Source: Peptostreptococcus russellii
GTDB lineage: Bacteria; Bacillota; Clostridia; Peptostreptococcales; Peptostreptococcaceae
Direction: 5' to 3'
Assembly (NCBI RefSeq): GCF_003012055.1
Contig: NZ_JYGE01000001.1
Location: 1-64,000 of the forward strand
Length of the DNA stretch: 64,000 nt
Shown: positions 9,007-18,129 of the stretch, one piece after another
How positions within the stretch are numbered: the first letter of the stretch is position 1
Layout: the number at the start of each line of letters is the position of its first letter
Notes under the pieces: generated by a model
What the model was told of the DNA's origin: nothing
Databases searched by the model: none
What the model saw: the letters and a program-made list of their open reading frames with translations, nothing else
Translations under genes and position numbers: made by a program

Positions 9007-9615
9007 GTTATAGACAAAACTTATATAAATAATAAAACTATAAATTCGACTTACCAAAAGTTGTCCAACTTAGAAAGTAGAAATAAGTACCTTACTATTA
9101 ATTTTTATATTGAAGGATAAAAGTAAATAGTAAAGCATTTATTAGAAAATATAAAATAAGAACGATTATAGGGAAAATTTTATCCATTTAGTAATAAAAT
9201 ATCAAGTTAATTATAAATAGGAAAAAGACCTGCTTTTATGATTAAAGAAAAATGCTATATAATAAAAAAATAATAGCTTAAAAAAGAGTAAGATAGATAA
9301 TAAAAATCATACTACTTACATTTGAAAACTATTAAATATAGTAAAATCAAGATTTAAAAAAATAATAAAAAAATAGTATAACACTTATAAAGAAAAAAAT
9401 AATATTATTTAAAAAAAGAATTGCATAATTAAAGATGATATATATAAAAAATTAGGTTAAAGTAAAGGTTTTGTGATAAAATGTAAATAGTTATGCAAAT
9501 TATAGGTGATACTTTTTTAATTGAAAATAAATTTAAAATATTGCATAATAGATATCTTTTTACTTAGTTTATTGAGTGAAAAGATATACCTTAGAATTGA
9601 ATATTATAAAGATGG
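9007..9615. other. AT-rich intergenic region before glmM
   Basis: About 600 bases with short broken frames on both strands and no recognisable RNA or repeat. I see nothing beyond a general AT bias. Confidence 0.6.
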
Positions 9616-9635
9616 AAATTAAGGAGAATATATAA

Positions 9636-10988
9636 ATGAGAAAATATTTTGGTACTGATGGAGTTAGAGGGCTAGCAAATACTGAATTAAATTGTGAATT
9701 AGCATATAAGCTAGGACGTGCAGGTGGCTACGTACTTACTAAGGGCAAGGAAAAGCATATAAAGGTAGTAGTAGGTAGAGATACAAGGGTCTCTGGTGAT
9801 ATGCTAGAGTCAGCATTGATATCTGGGCTAATGTCTGTAGGTTGTGATGTTATAACTGTAGGAATAATACCTACACCTGCAGTAGCATACTTGACTAGAA
9901 AATATGAAGCGGATTGTGGAGTAGTTATTTCAGCTTCTCATAATCCAGTAGAATATAATGGTATAAAGTTCTTCAACTGCGAAGGTTTTAAGTTGGCTGA
10001 TTGTATAGAACAGGAAATAGAAAAATATATAGATGATATTAATTTAATAGATAAAAATCCAACTGGAGCAGATGTTGGTAAAAAAATATTTAATCATAAT
10101 GCATCAAGAGACTATGTAGATTATTTAAAGTCTCATATAAATACTAACTTTGAAGGACTAAAGGTAGTGCTAGACTGTGCAAATGGTGCAGCCTATAGAG
10201 TTGCCCCTGCAGTTTTTGAGGAATTGGGAGCAGATGTTGTAAAGATAAATTGTGAGCCAGATGGAAATAATATAAATGATAATTGTGGTTCAACTCATCC
10301 AGAAGGACTTCAAAAGAAAGTAGTAGAGGTCTCTGCAGACCTTGGCCTTGCATATGACGGTGATGCGGATAGACTGATAGCTGTTGATGAAAAGGGTAAT
10401 ATAGTAGATGGCGACAAGATAATGATTCTAAGTGCTATAAATATGAAGAATAAAGGACTTTTAAAGAAAGAAACTTTGGTAGTTACAGTTATGAGTAACC
10501 TAGGATTGATTATAGCAGCCAAGGAAAATGGAATAAATTTATCAACAACTAAGGTAGGAGATAGATATGTTCTTGAAGAAATGTTAAAAGAAGGATACTG
10601 TCTAGGTGGAGAGCAGTCAGGCCACTTGGTATTTTTGGACTTTAATACTACAGGTGATGGTACTATGTCTTCTTTAGTGCTAGCCAATATATTAAAGGAA
10701 AGTGGAAAAACTTTATCACAGGAGGCAAGTGTGATGGATCAGTACCCACAGGTTCTTGTCAATGTAAAGGTTAAAAATGAGATGAAAAATTCTTATATGG
10801 AAATAGAAGAAATAGCATCTGAAATAAAGGCTATAGAAGAGGAAATGGACGGAATGGGAAGAGTTTTAATAAGACCATCTGGAACAGAGTCTCTAGTAAG
10901 AGTAATGCTTGAGGGTAAGGATGAAGATCATATATTATCTTTGGCTAATGGTCTTGCAGATATTATCAAAGAAAAAATAGGTTGTTAG
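9636..10988 (+). CDS. glmM: Phosphoglucosamine mutase
   Basis: Converts glucosamine-6-phosphate to glucosamine-1-phosphate for UDP-GlcNAc and peptidoglycan synthesis. At 450 residues it has the normal length, with the phosphoserine loop ISASHNP at 99-105 (active Ser 101), the metal loop DGDADR near 240, the sugar-binding GEQSGH near 327 and the C-terminal phosphate loop RPSGTESLVR. Start ATG follows AAGGAG. It precedes glmS (the step before it in the pathway), but each has its own terminator, so they are separate units. Confidence 0.97.
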   Translation: MRKYFGTDGVRGLANTELNCELAYKLGRAGGYVLTKGKEKHIKVVVGRDTRVSGDMLESALISGLMSVGCDVITVGIIPTPAVAYLTRKYEADCGVVISASHNPVEYNGIKFFNCEGFKLADCIEQEIEKYIDDINLIDKNPTGADVGKKIFNHNASRDYVDYLKSHINTNFEGLKVVLDCANGAAYRVAPAVFEELGADVVKINCEPDGNNINDNCGSTHPEGLQKKVVEVSADLGLAYDGDADRLIAVDEKGNIVDGDKIMILSAINMKNKGLLKKETLVVTVMSNLGLIIAAKENGINLSTTKVGDRYVLEEMLKEGYCLGGEQSGHLVFLDFNTTGDGTMSSLVLANILKESGKTLSQEASVMDQYPQVLVNVKVKNEMKNSYMEIEEIASEIKAIEEEMDGMGRVLIRPSGTESLVRVMLEGKDEDHILSLANGLADIIKEKIGC

Positions 10989-11003
10989 GGAATTTTTGTT
11001 TAT

Positions 11004-11038
11004 AAAAGCCCCTGATAGATTTTATCTGGGGCTTTTAA
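11004..11038 (+). terminator. glmM terminator
   Basis: AAAAGCCCC paired with GGGGCTTTT around a loop that can itself form GATA/TATC pairs; the stem ends in T's. Fifteen bases after the glmM stop. Confidence 0.9.
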
Positions 11039-11390
11039 TATATAGATTAATTATTTAATAAAGATTTTTGATATACTTTAATAGAGAATATGGATATGGA
11101 TTATCATTTAAAAGTAGTTTTTTATATTATAGATTGCTTATTTAAAAATGTAGCCTTTGATGTATAGATTAATTATTTTAGAATATAAGTTTATAATTGT
11201 TGGATTTTAATAAATTAAAAGATAGTATCAATAACTCAATGGCTTAAAAATCAATTGTATAAAATAGTTATAGAAATTAAATAAGTTAGTTTTTTTTAGT
11301 GAAAACTATATAAATAGTATTAATTATATAGAAATCCATATAAAAAAATACATATAAAAATCCATTTTAAATATAAAAATAAAATAATAT

Positions 11391-11420
11391 TTGCGTTTTT
11401 GTAGTATTATTTGGTATAAT
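11391..11420 (+). promoter_or_regulatory. glmS promoter
   Basis: TTGCGT at 11391-11396 and TATAAT at 11415-11420, separated by 18 bases. This predicts a transcript start near 11427, giving about 170 nt of leader before the ribozyme cleavage site. Confidence 0.65.
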
Positions 11421-11426
11421 AAGTTA

Positions 11427-11580
11427 TTGGACAGAAATATTTTTTGATACACATTTATAGATGTATCACATGTGAGTCTATTGCCACAAAACATTGCCTT
11501 GAGTATGACTGGCATTTGTCTGTGTCGAGATCTAAGTTGTGTGTCTAAGTCCAAGTAATAGAATTGGTCAGATAGTAAGT
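11427..11580 (+). other. Structured leader upstream of the glmS ribozyme
   Basis: Between promoter and ribozyme lie about 150 bases visibly richer in G and C than the flanks. They can form hairpins GATACA/TGTATC (11446-11467) and ACAAA-TGCC/GGCA-TTTGT (about 11477-11520), and contain two copies of TCTAAGT in the 3' half. The usual glmS ribozyme does not include this segment; I do not recognise it. It would become the 5' fragment after self-cleavage. Confidence 0.5.
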
Positions 11581-11584
11581 AAAA

Positions 11585-11755
11585 GGGGAAATACCTCTAG
11601 CGCCAGAACTTTTTATGAGTAAAGAAAGTATATATAAAAAGTTGACGAGGACGAAGTTTATCGAGTATTCGGCGGGTGCTTCGCGGGATGCCTGTTTCCG
11701 TAAAGTCTCTACAAAACTTGGGAGAGATCCCATCGACAAAAGAGACCTAACAGGT
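11585..11755 (+). promoter_or_regulatory. glmS ribozyme (glucosamine-6-phosphate-activated)
   Basis: Self-cleaving ribozyme in the glmS 5' leader. The conserved strings are present: AGCGCCAGAACT (cleavage between A11599 and G11600), GTTGACGAGG, GTTTATCGA and TTCGGCGGGTGCTTCGCGG, then a closing P4-type stem GTCTCT/AGAGAC. Glucosamine-6-phosphate acts as cofactor for cleavage, and the cut mRNA is degraded, giving feedback on GlmS. An open frame runs through this element into glmS from 11615, but its 60 codons are ribozyme sequence, not protein. Confidence 0.97.
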
Positions 11756-11794
11756 GACCATTTCTTAAAATTAAATATTTTAGGAGGTAACTAT

Positions 11795-13621
11795 ATGTGT
11801 GGTATAGTTGGTTATTTAGGAAAAAGAGAGGCTAGCGATGTAATAATCGATGGTCTAAGTAAGTTGGAATACAGAGGGTATGACTCTGCTGGTATAGCGA
11901 TTAATACTGGAGATAGTCTTGAAATAAGAAAGTTTAAGGGAAGACTAGCAGTATTAGCCGATGATTTAGAAAAAAATCCAGTAGAAGGACATTTGGGAAT
12001 TGGTCACACTAGGTGGGCAACACATGGTGAGCCATCAGATGAAAATTCACATCCTCATTTTAATTCAGATAAATCTATTGCTGTTGTTCATAACGGTATA
12101 ATAGAAAATTATTCTGATATTAGAGAAGAGTTTATTAGTGAAGGAATTGAATTTCTTTCAAAGACTGATACAGAAGTTATAGCTCATTTAATATCAAGAT
12201 ATTATAAGGGAAATCTTTTGGATTCAGTTTTTGAAGCGACAAATAAGCTAAGAGGTGCTTATGCTATAGGTGTTGTGTCTCAAGAACATTCAGATGAATT
12301 AGTAGCTGTAAGAAAGGATTCTCCGCTAGTTGTTGGAGTGGGAGATGATGAATTTTTTATAGCATCAGATATACCAGCTCTTTTGAAGTATACTAGAGAC
12401 GTTTACTTTTTAGAAAATGGCGAAACAGTACATATAAAAGGAAATAAAATAACAATATATAATGAAAATAGAGAAGTAGTAAAAAAAGAATTATTCCATG
12501 TTACTTGGGATATAGAAGCCGCATCAAAAGGTGGATATGACTGCTTTATGAATAAGGAAATACATGAACAACCACAGGGAATCAGAGATACTGTAGAAAG
12601 AAGACTTGATGAAGATGGAAAGATTGTATTAGACAGTATAAAAATAACTAAGGAAGAACTAAATAAAATAAATAGAATATATATAGTAGCTTGTGGTACT
12701 GCTTATCATGCTGGAATGCTTGGTAAGGTAGCAATTGAAAAGTTTATGAAAGTACCAGTAGTAGCTGATATAGCTTCAGAGTTTAGATATAATGAAAACT
12801 TTGTGGATGAAAATTCATTGGTAATTTTAGTCAGTCAGTCTGGCGAGACTGCAGATACTCTTGCAGTTCTTAGAGATTCAAAGAAAAAGGGAGCTAGAAT
12901 ACTTGCAGTAACAAATGTGGTAGGTTCTTCAATAGCTAGAGAAGCAGATGATGTATTCTATACTTGGGCAGGACCTGAGATAGCAGTAGCATCAACAAAG
13001 GCTTACACAACTCAAGTAGTGTCACTTTATATGATAGCACTTAACTTTGCTTTAGAAATGAACACTATAGATATAGAAGAGTATAAAAAAGTAATTAAAG
13101 AAATGCTAGATCTTCCAGAAGAAATAGAGAAAGTTTTACAGAGCAATGATTTAGTAAAAGAAATTGCTGAAGAAATAAAGGAAAAACAACATATATTCTA
13201 TTTAGGTAGAGCGATAGATTATTGTTTAGCTTTAGAGGGTTCTTTAAAATTAAAAGAAATTTCATATATTCATGCAGAAGCCTTTGCAGCTGGTGAACTA
13301 AAACACGGAACAATAGCTTTGATAGAGGAAGGGACACCAGTAATTGCCATTGCAACACAAGATAGACTATTTGAAAAAATGGTATCTAATATGGAAGAAG
13401 TAAAGGCAAGAGGGGCAAATGTAATTGCAATTGCCAAAGAACATAATAAGGCAGTAGAAAATGTTACAGATAGAGTTATATATATACCTAATGCATCTGA
13501 TTTGTTGGTATCAATACTGGCTGTAGTTCCAATGCAGCTTTTGGCCTATCATGTATCCTCACTTAAGGGATTAGATGTAGATAAGCCAAGAAACCTAGCA
13601 AAGTCAGTTACTGTTGAGTAG
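11795..13621 (+). CDS. glmS: Glutamine--fructose-6-phosphate aminotransferase (isomerizing)
   Basis: Makes glucosamine-6-phosphate from fructose-6-phosphate and glutamine, the entry step to amino sugars. With the start at 11795 (TAGGAGG 10 bases upstream) it is 608 residues, the family norm. Met is followed by the catalytic Cys2 in MCGIVGYLG; residues 1-240 are the glutaminase domain (including GIGHTRWATHG), followed by two SIS isomerase domains with SQSGETADT and the terminal KSVTVE. The in-frame upstream start at 11615 lies in the ribozyme and must be discarded. Confidence 0.98.
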   Translation: MCGIVGYLGKREASDVIIDGLSKLEYRGYDSAGIAINTGDSLEIRKFKGRLAVLADDLEKNPVEGHLGIGHTRWATHGEPSDENSHPHFNSDKSIAVVHNGIIENYSDIREEFISEGIEFLSKTDTEVIAHLISRYYKGNLLDSVFEATNKLRGAYAIGVVSQEHSDELVAVRKDSPLVVGVGDDEFFIASDIPALLKYTRDVYFLENGETVHIKGNKITIYNENREVVKKELFHVTWDIEAASKGGYDCFMNKEIHEQPQGIRDTVERRLDEDGKIVLDSIKITKEELNKINRIYIVACGTAYHAGMLGKVAIEKFMKVPVVADIASEFRYNENFVDENSLVILVSQSGETADTLAVLRDSKKKGARILAVTNVVGSSIAREADDVFYTWAGPEIAVASTKAYTTQVVSLYMIALNFALEMNTIDIEEYKKVIKEMLDLPEEIEKVLQSNDLVKEIAEEIKEKQHIFYLGRAIDYCLALEGSLKLKEISYIHAEAFAAGELKHGTIALIEEGTPVIAIATQDRLFEKMVSNMEEVKARGANVIAIAKEHNKAVENVTDRVIYIPNASDLLVSILAVVPMQLLAYHVSSLKGLDVDKPRNLAKSVTVE

Positions 13622-13725
13622 TATTTGTAGTCTGTAGCAAGCTATAAATAAGTATCAGGGAAGATTAAGTATAAAATCTATAAGAATTAATTAAAAATTC
13701 CCCTAGATGATGAATTATTTAGTAA

Positions 13726-13764
13726 AATTAGGTGGGGGTGTAATCATCCCCACCTTTAATTTAG
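13726..13764 (+). terminator. glmS terminator
   Basis: Stem AAATTAGGTGGGG / CCCCACCTTTAATTT with a short bulge and a 9-nt loop, about 105 bases after the glmS stop. Confidence 0.85.
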
Positions 13765-14170
13765 TGTATAGAAGCAGCTTTAAAAATCTTTTCTTGTTTT
13801 TTTGAGATTTATGTTGACATATTGCTCAAATAAGTATATAAAAGTATAGTAGGAGTTTGTACTTTTTTATAGCTTTAGCATAAGAAATGGGATTATAGGC
13901 TATTTATAGAAATTATCCTACTTTTAAAATATTTAATATAAAGGTGTATCGTAAATAAATAATATTTATTTATGATAATAGATAAATCCTCCAAATATAA
14001 TTTTTAAATATATTAAAAATTGCTGGATATTTATACTCATTTATGATTTTTACATAAGAAATAATTTATTTGTATGTATGAATTATAAATGCGGATAAAT
14101 TTTGGATAGCTCTAGAGAGTTATCATGTGAGTAGTTTTATATGGGTGAAATGTAATTTGTTTTGAATGAA
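13765..14170. other. AT-rich intergenic region before murA
   Basis: About 400 bases without a supported gene or RNA motif. TTGACA at 13814-13819 is a possible -35 element but has no convincing -10 at 17 bases. Confidence 0.5.
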
Positions 14171-14184
14171 AAGGGAGAATAATT

Positions 14185-15444
14185 ATGCCAAGAATAAGAG
14201 TAAGAAAAAGTGGACCTTTGAGAGGTACGATAAATATAGATGGAGCAAAAAATGCAGTACTACCAATAATAGCAGCGACTTTATTGGCAAATGATATATG
14301 TGTGTTAAAGAGTGTTCCTAATTTAAGAGATGTACATGTAATTTCAGATCTTTTAAGACACTTAGGTGCAAAGGTAGAATATAAGGATAATATATTGACA
14401 GTAGATTCAACAGGAATCAGTACATATGAAGCACCATATGATTTGGTTAAGAAAATGAGAGCCTCTTTTTTAGTAATGGGTCCTCTTCTAGCTAGATTTA
14501 ATCATACAAAGATTTCAATGCCAGGTGGATGTGCTATAGGTACAAGACCAATAGACCTGCATTTAAAAGGCTTTAAAGCACTTGGTGCAAAGGTAAATAT
14601 AGATCATGGATTTGTAGAAGCAAAGACTGAAAAATTGTTGGGCGATAAGTTATATCTAGACTTCCCATCTGTTGGAGCGACGCAAAATATTATGATGGCC
14701 GCAGTGCTTGCTGATGGTGTAACAACTATAGAAAATGCAGCTGAAGAGCCTGAAATAGTGGATTTAGCGAACTTCTTAAATGAAATGGGTGGATCTGTCA
14801 GAGGGGCAGGAACTAATACTATCAAAATTAAGGGTGTAAAAAAGCTTCATGGAGCGACTCACACTATTATTCCAGATAGAATAGAAGCCTCTACTTATAT
14901 GGTAGCAGCAGCTATGACAAAGGGAGACGTGACTCTTAATAATGTTATATTGGATCATTTAAAGCCAGTAATAGCAAAGCTTACAGAAGCAGGCGCAACT
15001 ATATATGAAAGTGATGAAGAAAATTCAATCAGGGTTGTAGGTCCAGAAAAAATAAGACCTATAGATGTAAAAACTTTACCACATCCAGGATTCCCTACAG
15101 ATGTACAGGCACAGTTTATGGCTATGCTAACTGTAGCTGATGGTACTGGAGTAGTGATAGAGACAGTATTTGAAAATAGATTTATGCACGTAACTGAGTT
15201 TAATAGAATGGGTGCAAATATAAAGATAGATGGAAGAAGCGCCGTAGTAAATGGTGTGGATTCTCTTGTAGGAGCGGATGTTACTGCTACTGACTTAAGA
15301 GCTGGTGCTGCATTAATTTTATGTGGTCTAATTGCTGAAGGAACTACTAATATCAATGAAATATACCATATACAGAGAGGTTATGTTGATATAGACAAGA
15401 AGCTTAGAGCATTGGGTGGAGAAGTGGAGATAGTAGAAGACTAA
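14185..15444 (+). CDS. murA: UDP-N-acetylglucosamine 1-carboxyvinyltransferase MurA
   Basis: First committed step of peptidoglycan synthesis: transfers enolpyruvate from PEP to UDP-GlcNAc. 419 residues, normal length, with K22-N23 (GAKNAVLP) and the catalytic Cys115 in [10 protein letters not shown]; that Cys is the fosfomycin target, so a sensitive-type active site is present. The [17 protein letters not shown]-terminal segment is typical. Start ATG follows AAGGGAG. Next is mreB, with no sporulation genes in between. Confidence 0.97.
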   Translation: MPRIRVRKSGPLRGTINIDGAKNAVLPIIAATLLANDICVLKSVPNLRDVHVISDLLRHLGAKVEYKDNILTVDSTGISTYEAPYDLVKKMRASFLVMGPLLARFNHTKISMPGGCAIGTRPIDLHLKGFKALGAKVNIDHGFVEAKTEKLLGDKLYLDFPSVGATQNIMMAAVLADGVTTIENAAEEPEIVDLANFLNEMGGSVRGAGTNTIKIKGVKKLHGATHTIIPDRIEASTYMVAAAMTKGDVTLNNVILDHLKPVIAKLTEAGATIYESDEENSIRVVGPEKIRPIDVKTLPHPGFPTDVQAQFMAMLTVADGTGVVIETVFENRFMHVTEFNRMGANIKIDGRSAVVNGVDSLVGADVTATDLRAGAALILCGLIAEGTTNINEIYHIQRGYVDIDKKLRALGGEVEIVED

Positions 15445-15485
15445 TCGCTTATTTGTAAGATTTGGATATTAATATTAGGCTATGT

Positions 15486-15532
15486 ATCTATGTCTGTGTA
15501 TTTTTGAGATACATGGACATAGATTTGTTTGA
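15486..15532 (+). terminator. Hairpin downstream of murA (possible terminator)
   Basis: Long imperfect stem ATCTATGTC-tg-TGTAT/ATACA-tg-GACATAGAT around TTTTGAG, followed by TTGTTTG. The T-run is poor, so it may be a weak terminator or an mRNA-stabilising hairpin. Confidence 0.5.
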
Positions 15533-15588
15533 TTAAGGGTAGAATATAGCTTAAGTAATTATACGGATTATTTTATGGGGGTTTTATA

Positions 15589-16599
15589 ATGGCTGGAATG
15601 GATATTGGAATAGATTTGGGCACTGCTAATGTCTTGATAGTAGTAGATGATAAGGGAGTAGTACTTAGCGAACCTTCAGTGGTAGCTGTTGATAATAGAA
15701 TTAATGAAGTTATAGCAGTTGGTAATGAAGCATATAAAATGATAGGTAGAACACCTAAAGAAATAGAAACTATAAAACCTATGATGAACGGTGTGATATC
15801 TGATTATGATAATGCCGAAAAAATGCTTCGTGGATTTATAGATATGTTGGGTGAGAAGAAGGGTATGGGCAAGATTGTAATGCCTAGAATTATGGTATCA
15901 GTACCATCAAATATCACAGATATAGAAAAAAAAGCAGTAGAAGATGCAACTAAGCAGGCTGGTGCTAGAGAGGTATTACTTATAGAAGAACCTGTAGCAG
16001 CTGCAATAGGGGCTGGAATTGATATTACAAGACCAGGTGGACATTTGGTAGTAGATATAGGTGATGGGACTACAGACGTTGCTGTTATATCACTAGGTGG
16101 TACTGTGGTTAGTGATTCGATCAAAGTTGGAGGAAGTAGATTCAATAATGATATTATAAGATATATAAAGAGAAACTATAATGTTATTATAGGTGAAAGA
16201 ACGTCAGAGACAATTAAAAAAGATATTGGATCAGCATATAGAAGACAAGAAGAAAGATTTATAAAAATAACTGGTAGAGATTTGACTACGGGACTTCCAA
16301 AGTCTATCACTGTAAGTTCTTTTGAAATAATGGATGCTATGAGTGAAAGTGTTATTCAGATTATAAATCTTGTAATAAAGGTTCTTCAAGACACTCCACC
16401 AGAACTAGCATCGGATATAGCTGCGTCAGGTATTATTTTAACTGGTGGTGGATCTCTTTTATATGGTATGGATAAAAAGATTGCTGAAATGACTGGTTTG
16501 AGGGTTATTATGGCAGAAGATCCAATAAGTTGTGTTGCTATAGGCACAGGAATAGCTTTAGGTTCAGTAGATATCCTTCAAGTATCAGGAACAATATAA
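15589..16599 (+). CDS. mreB: MreB/Mbl-type rod-shape actin homologue
   Basis: Actin-like ATPase that forms membrane-bound filaments guiding lateral cell-wall synthesis. 336 residues, the family length, with the phosphate-1 motif MDIGIDLGTANVLI at the N-terminus, the phosphate-2 DIGDGTTDVAVISLGG near 155, and the adenosine motif LTGGGSLLYGMDK near 290. Strong GGGGG Shine-Dalgarno. It stands alone (no mreCD follow), like the mreB/mbl copy next to spoIIID in spore formers. Whether it is best called MreB, Mbl or MreBH needs phylogeny. Confidence 0.93.
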   Translation: MAGMDIGIDLGTANVLIVVDDKGVVLSEPSVVAVDNRINEVIAVGNEAYKMIGRTPKEIETIKPMMNGVISDYDNAEKMLRGFIDMLGEKKGMGKIVMPRIMVSVPSNITDIEKKAVEDATKQAGAREVLLIEEPVAAAIGAGIDITRPGGHLVVDIGDGTTDVAVISLGGTVVSDSIKVGGSRFNNDIIRYIKRNYNVIIGERTSETIKKDIGSAYRRQEERFIKITGRDLTTGLPKSITVSSFEIMDAMSESVIQIINLVIKVLQDTPPELASDIAASGIILTGGGSLLYGMDKKIAEMTGLRVIMAEDPISCVAIGTGIALGSVDILQVSGTI

Positions 16600-16653
16600 A
16601 GTATTTTTCAGCTGAAATGTAGATTATAGCTGAATTAGTTAGAAAAAATACTA

Positions 16654-16682
16654 TTGACAATTATATTTAATAGTGTTAATAT
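16654..16682 (+). promoter_or_regulatory. metK promoter
   Basis: Consensus TTGACA at 16654-16659 and TAATAT at 16677-16682 with exactly 17 bases between; start point about 16689, just before the SAM riboswitch. Confidence 0.85.
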
Positions 16683-16714
16683 AGCTTTATGAAAAATTAA
16701 TAAATCTTGATTTA

Positions 16715-16810
16715 CCTTATCAAGAGTGGCAGAGGGACAGGCCCTGTGAAGCCCGGCAACCGTGTAGATGCGGTGCTAATTCCTACAAGAAAATTTCTTG
16801 AGAGATGAGG
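16715..16810 (+). promoter_or_regulatory. SAM-I (S-box) riboswitch
   Basis: Aptamer with closing stem CCTTATC/GATGAGG and the conserved strings CAAGAGTGGCAGAGGGAC, GGCCCTGTGAAGCCCGGCAACC and GGTGCTAATTCC. SAM binding holds the GATGAGG strand in P1 and lets the downstream terminator form; without SAM it can instead pair with CCTCTTC of the terminator. It controls metK, so SAM represses its own synthesis. Confidence 0.97.
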
Positions 16811-16836
16811 TTAGCTTACATTTTTATGTGAATTAA

Positions 16837-16873
16837 TTAGCCTCTTCAATTTGAAGGGGCTAATATTTTTTTG
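16837..16873 (+). terminator. SAM riboswitch expression-platform terminator
   Basis: TTAGCCTCTTC/GAAGGGGCTAA, 11 base pairs with loop AATTT, then a T-run, 26 bases after the aptamer and before the metK Shine-Dalgarno. Its 5' arm overlaps the predicted antiterminator. Confidence 0.93.
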
Positions 16874-16908
16874 AGATAAGATAATAATATTTTGAAAGGG
16901 AGATTAAA

Positions 16909-18093
16909 ATGGCTAGACATTTATTTACATCAGAGTCAGTAACAGAAGGGCATCCAGATAAGCTTTGTGATCAGGTATCAGATGCGATACTAGATGCATT
17001 GCTTGAAAAGGATCCAAATTCTAGAGTGGCTTGTGAGACAACAGCTACCACTGGAATAATATTGGTAGCAGGGGAAATATCAACAAATGCTTATGTTGAT
17101 ATTCCTAAAATAGTAAGGGAAACAGTAGAAGAAATTGGATATATAAGAGGTAAATTTGGTTTTGATGCAGCAAATTGTGGTGTTATGACTGCCATAGATG
17201 AGCAGTCAAATGATATAGCAATAGGTGTTGATGAGGGATTAGAATCAAAATCAGGTGAAAGTGTAGAAGATGAAATAGAAAAAGTAGGTGCTGGTGATCA
17301 GGGAATTATGTTTGGTTTTGCTTGCAATGAAACTCCAGAACTAATGCCACTTCCAATATCTTTGGCACATAAGCTTTCTAGAAAGCTTACAGAGATTAGA
17401 AAATCAGGTGAGTTAAATTACCTGAGACCAGATGGTAAAACTCAGGTAACAGTAGAATATGAAGACGATAAGCCAGTAAGAGTTCATACAGTACTAATTT
17501 CAGCTCAGCATGACTCTGAAACAGAAAGTGAACAAATCAGAGAAGATATCATAGAAAAGGTAATAAAAGCTACAATACCAGCAGAATTAATAGATGATGA
17601 TACCTTATACTATGTAAACCCAACAGGTAGATTTGTTGTTGGTGGACCACATGGTGATACAGGACTTACTGGAAGAAAAATAATAATAGATACATACGGC
17701 GGATACTCAAGACATGGTGGAGGGGCTTTCTCAGGAAAGGATCCAACAAAGGTTGATAGATCAGCTTGTTATGCTGCAAGACATGTAGCAAAGAATATTG
17801 TAGCAGCTGGCCTTGCAGATAAGTGTGAAATAGAACTTTCATATGCGATAGGTGTTGCTAGACCTTTATCTATATTTGTTGATACTTTTGGAACAGGAAA
17901 GTTATCAAATGAAAGATTAGTTGAGATAGTAAGAGAAAACTTTGACTTAAGACCAGGAGCCATTATAAGAAACCTTGATTTAAGAAGACCTATATATAAG
18001 CAGACTGCTGCATATGGTCACTTTGGTAGAACTGATATAGATTTACCTTGGGAAGAATTAAATATGGTAGACAAGCTAAAAAGCTATTTATAA
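16909..18093 (+). CDS. metK: S-adenosylmethionine synthetase
   Basis: Forms SAM from methionine and ATP. 394 residues, full length, with [16 protein letters not shown] at residues 15-30, the hexapeptide GAGDQG near 125, and [15 protein letters not shown] near 265. Start ATG after AAAGGGAG. Regulated by the SAM-I riboswitch just upstream and closed by a strong shared terminator. Confidence 0.98.
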   Translation: MARHLFTSESVTEGHPDKLCDQVSDAILDALLEKDPNSRVACETTATTGIILVAGEISTNAYVDIPKIVRETVEEIGYIRGKFGFDAANCGVMTAIDEQSNDIAIGVDEGLESKSGESVEDEIEKVGAGDQGIMFGFACNETPELMPLPISLAHKLSRKLTEIRKSGELNYLRPDGKTQVTVEYEDDKPVRVHTVLISAQHDSETESEQIREDIIEKVIKATIPAELIDDDTLYYVNPTGRFVVGGPHGDTGLTGRKIIIDTYGGYSRHGGGAFSGKDPTKVDRSACYAARHVAKNIVAAGLADKCEIELSYAIGVARPLSIFVDTFGTGKLSNERLVEIVRENFDLRPGAIIRNLDLRRPIYKQTAAYGHFGRTDIDLPWEELNMVDKLKSYL

Positions 18094-18096
18094 TAA

Positions 18097-18129
18097 AATA
18101 AAAAAGGAGACATATGTCTCCTTTTTTTT
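18097..18129. terminator. Bidirectional terminator between metK and the transporter
   Basis: AAAAAAAGGAGACATATGTCTCCTTTTTTT is an almost perfect palindrome with T-runs for both strands, lying between the convergent metK and the minus-strand transporter gene; its last bases overlap the transporter stop codon. Confidence 0.95.

Noticed and set aside
11615-11794. N-terminal extension of GlmS by 60 residues from an ATG at 11615
   Set aside because: The bases are the glmS ribozyme; the true start MCGIVG at 11795 has an ideal ribosome site and gives the family length with Cys at position 2.
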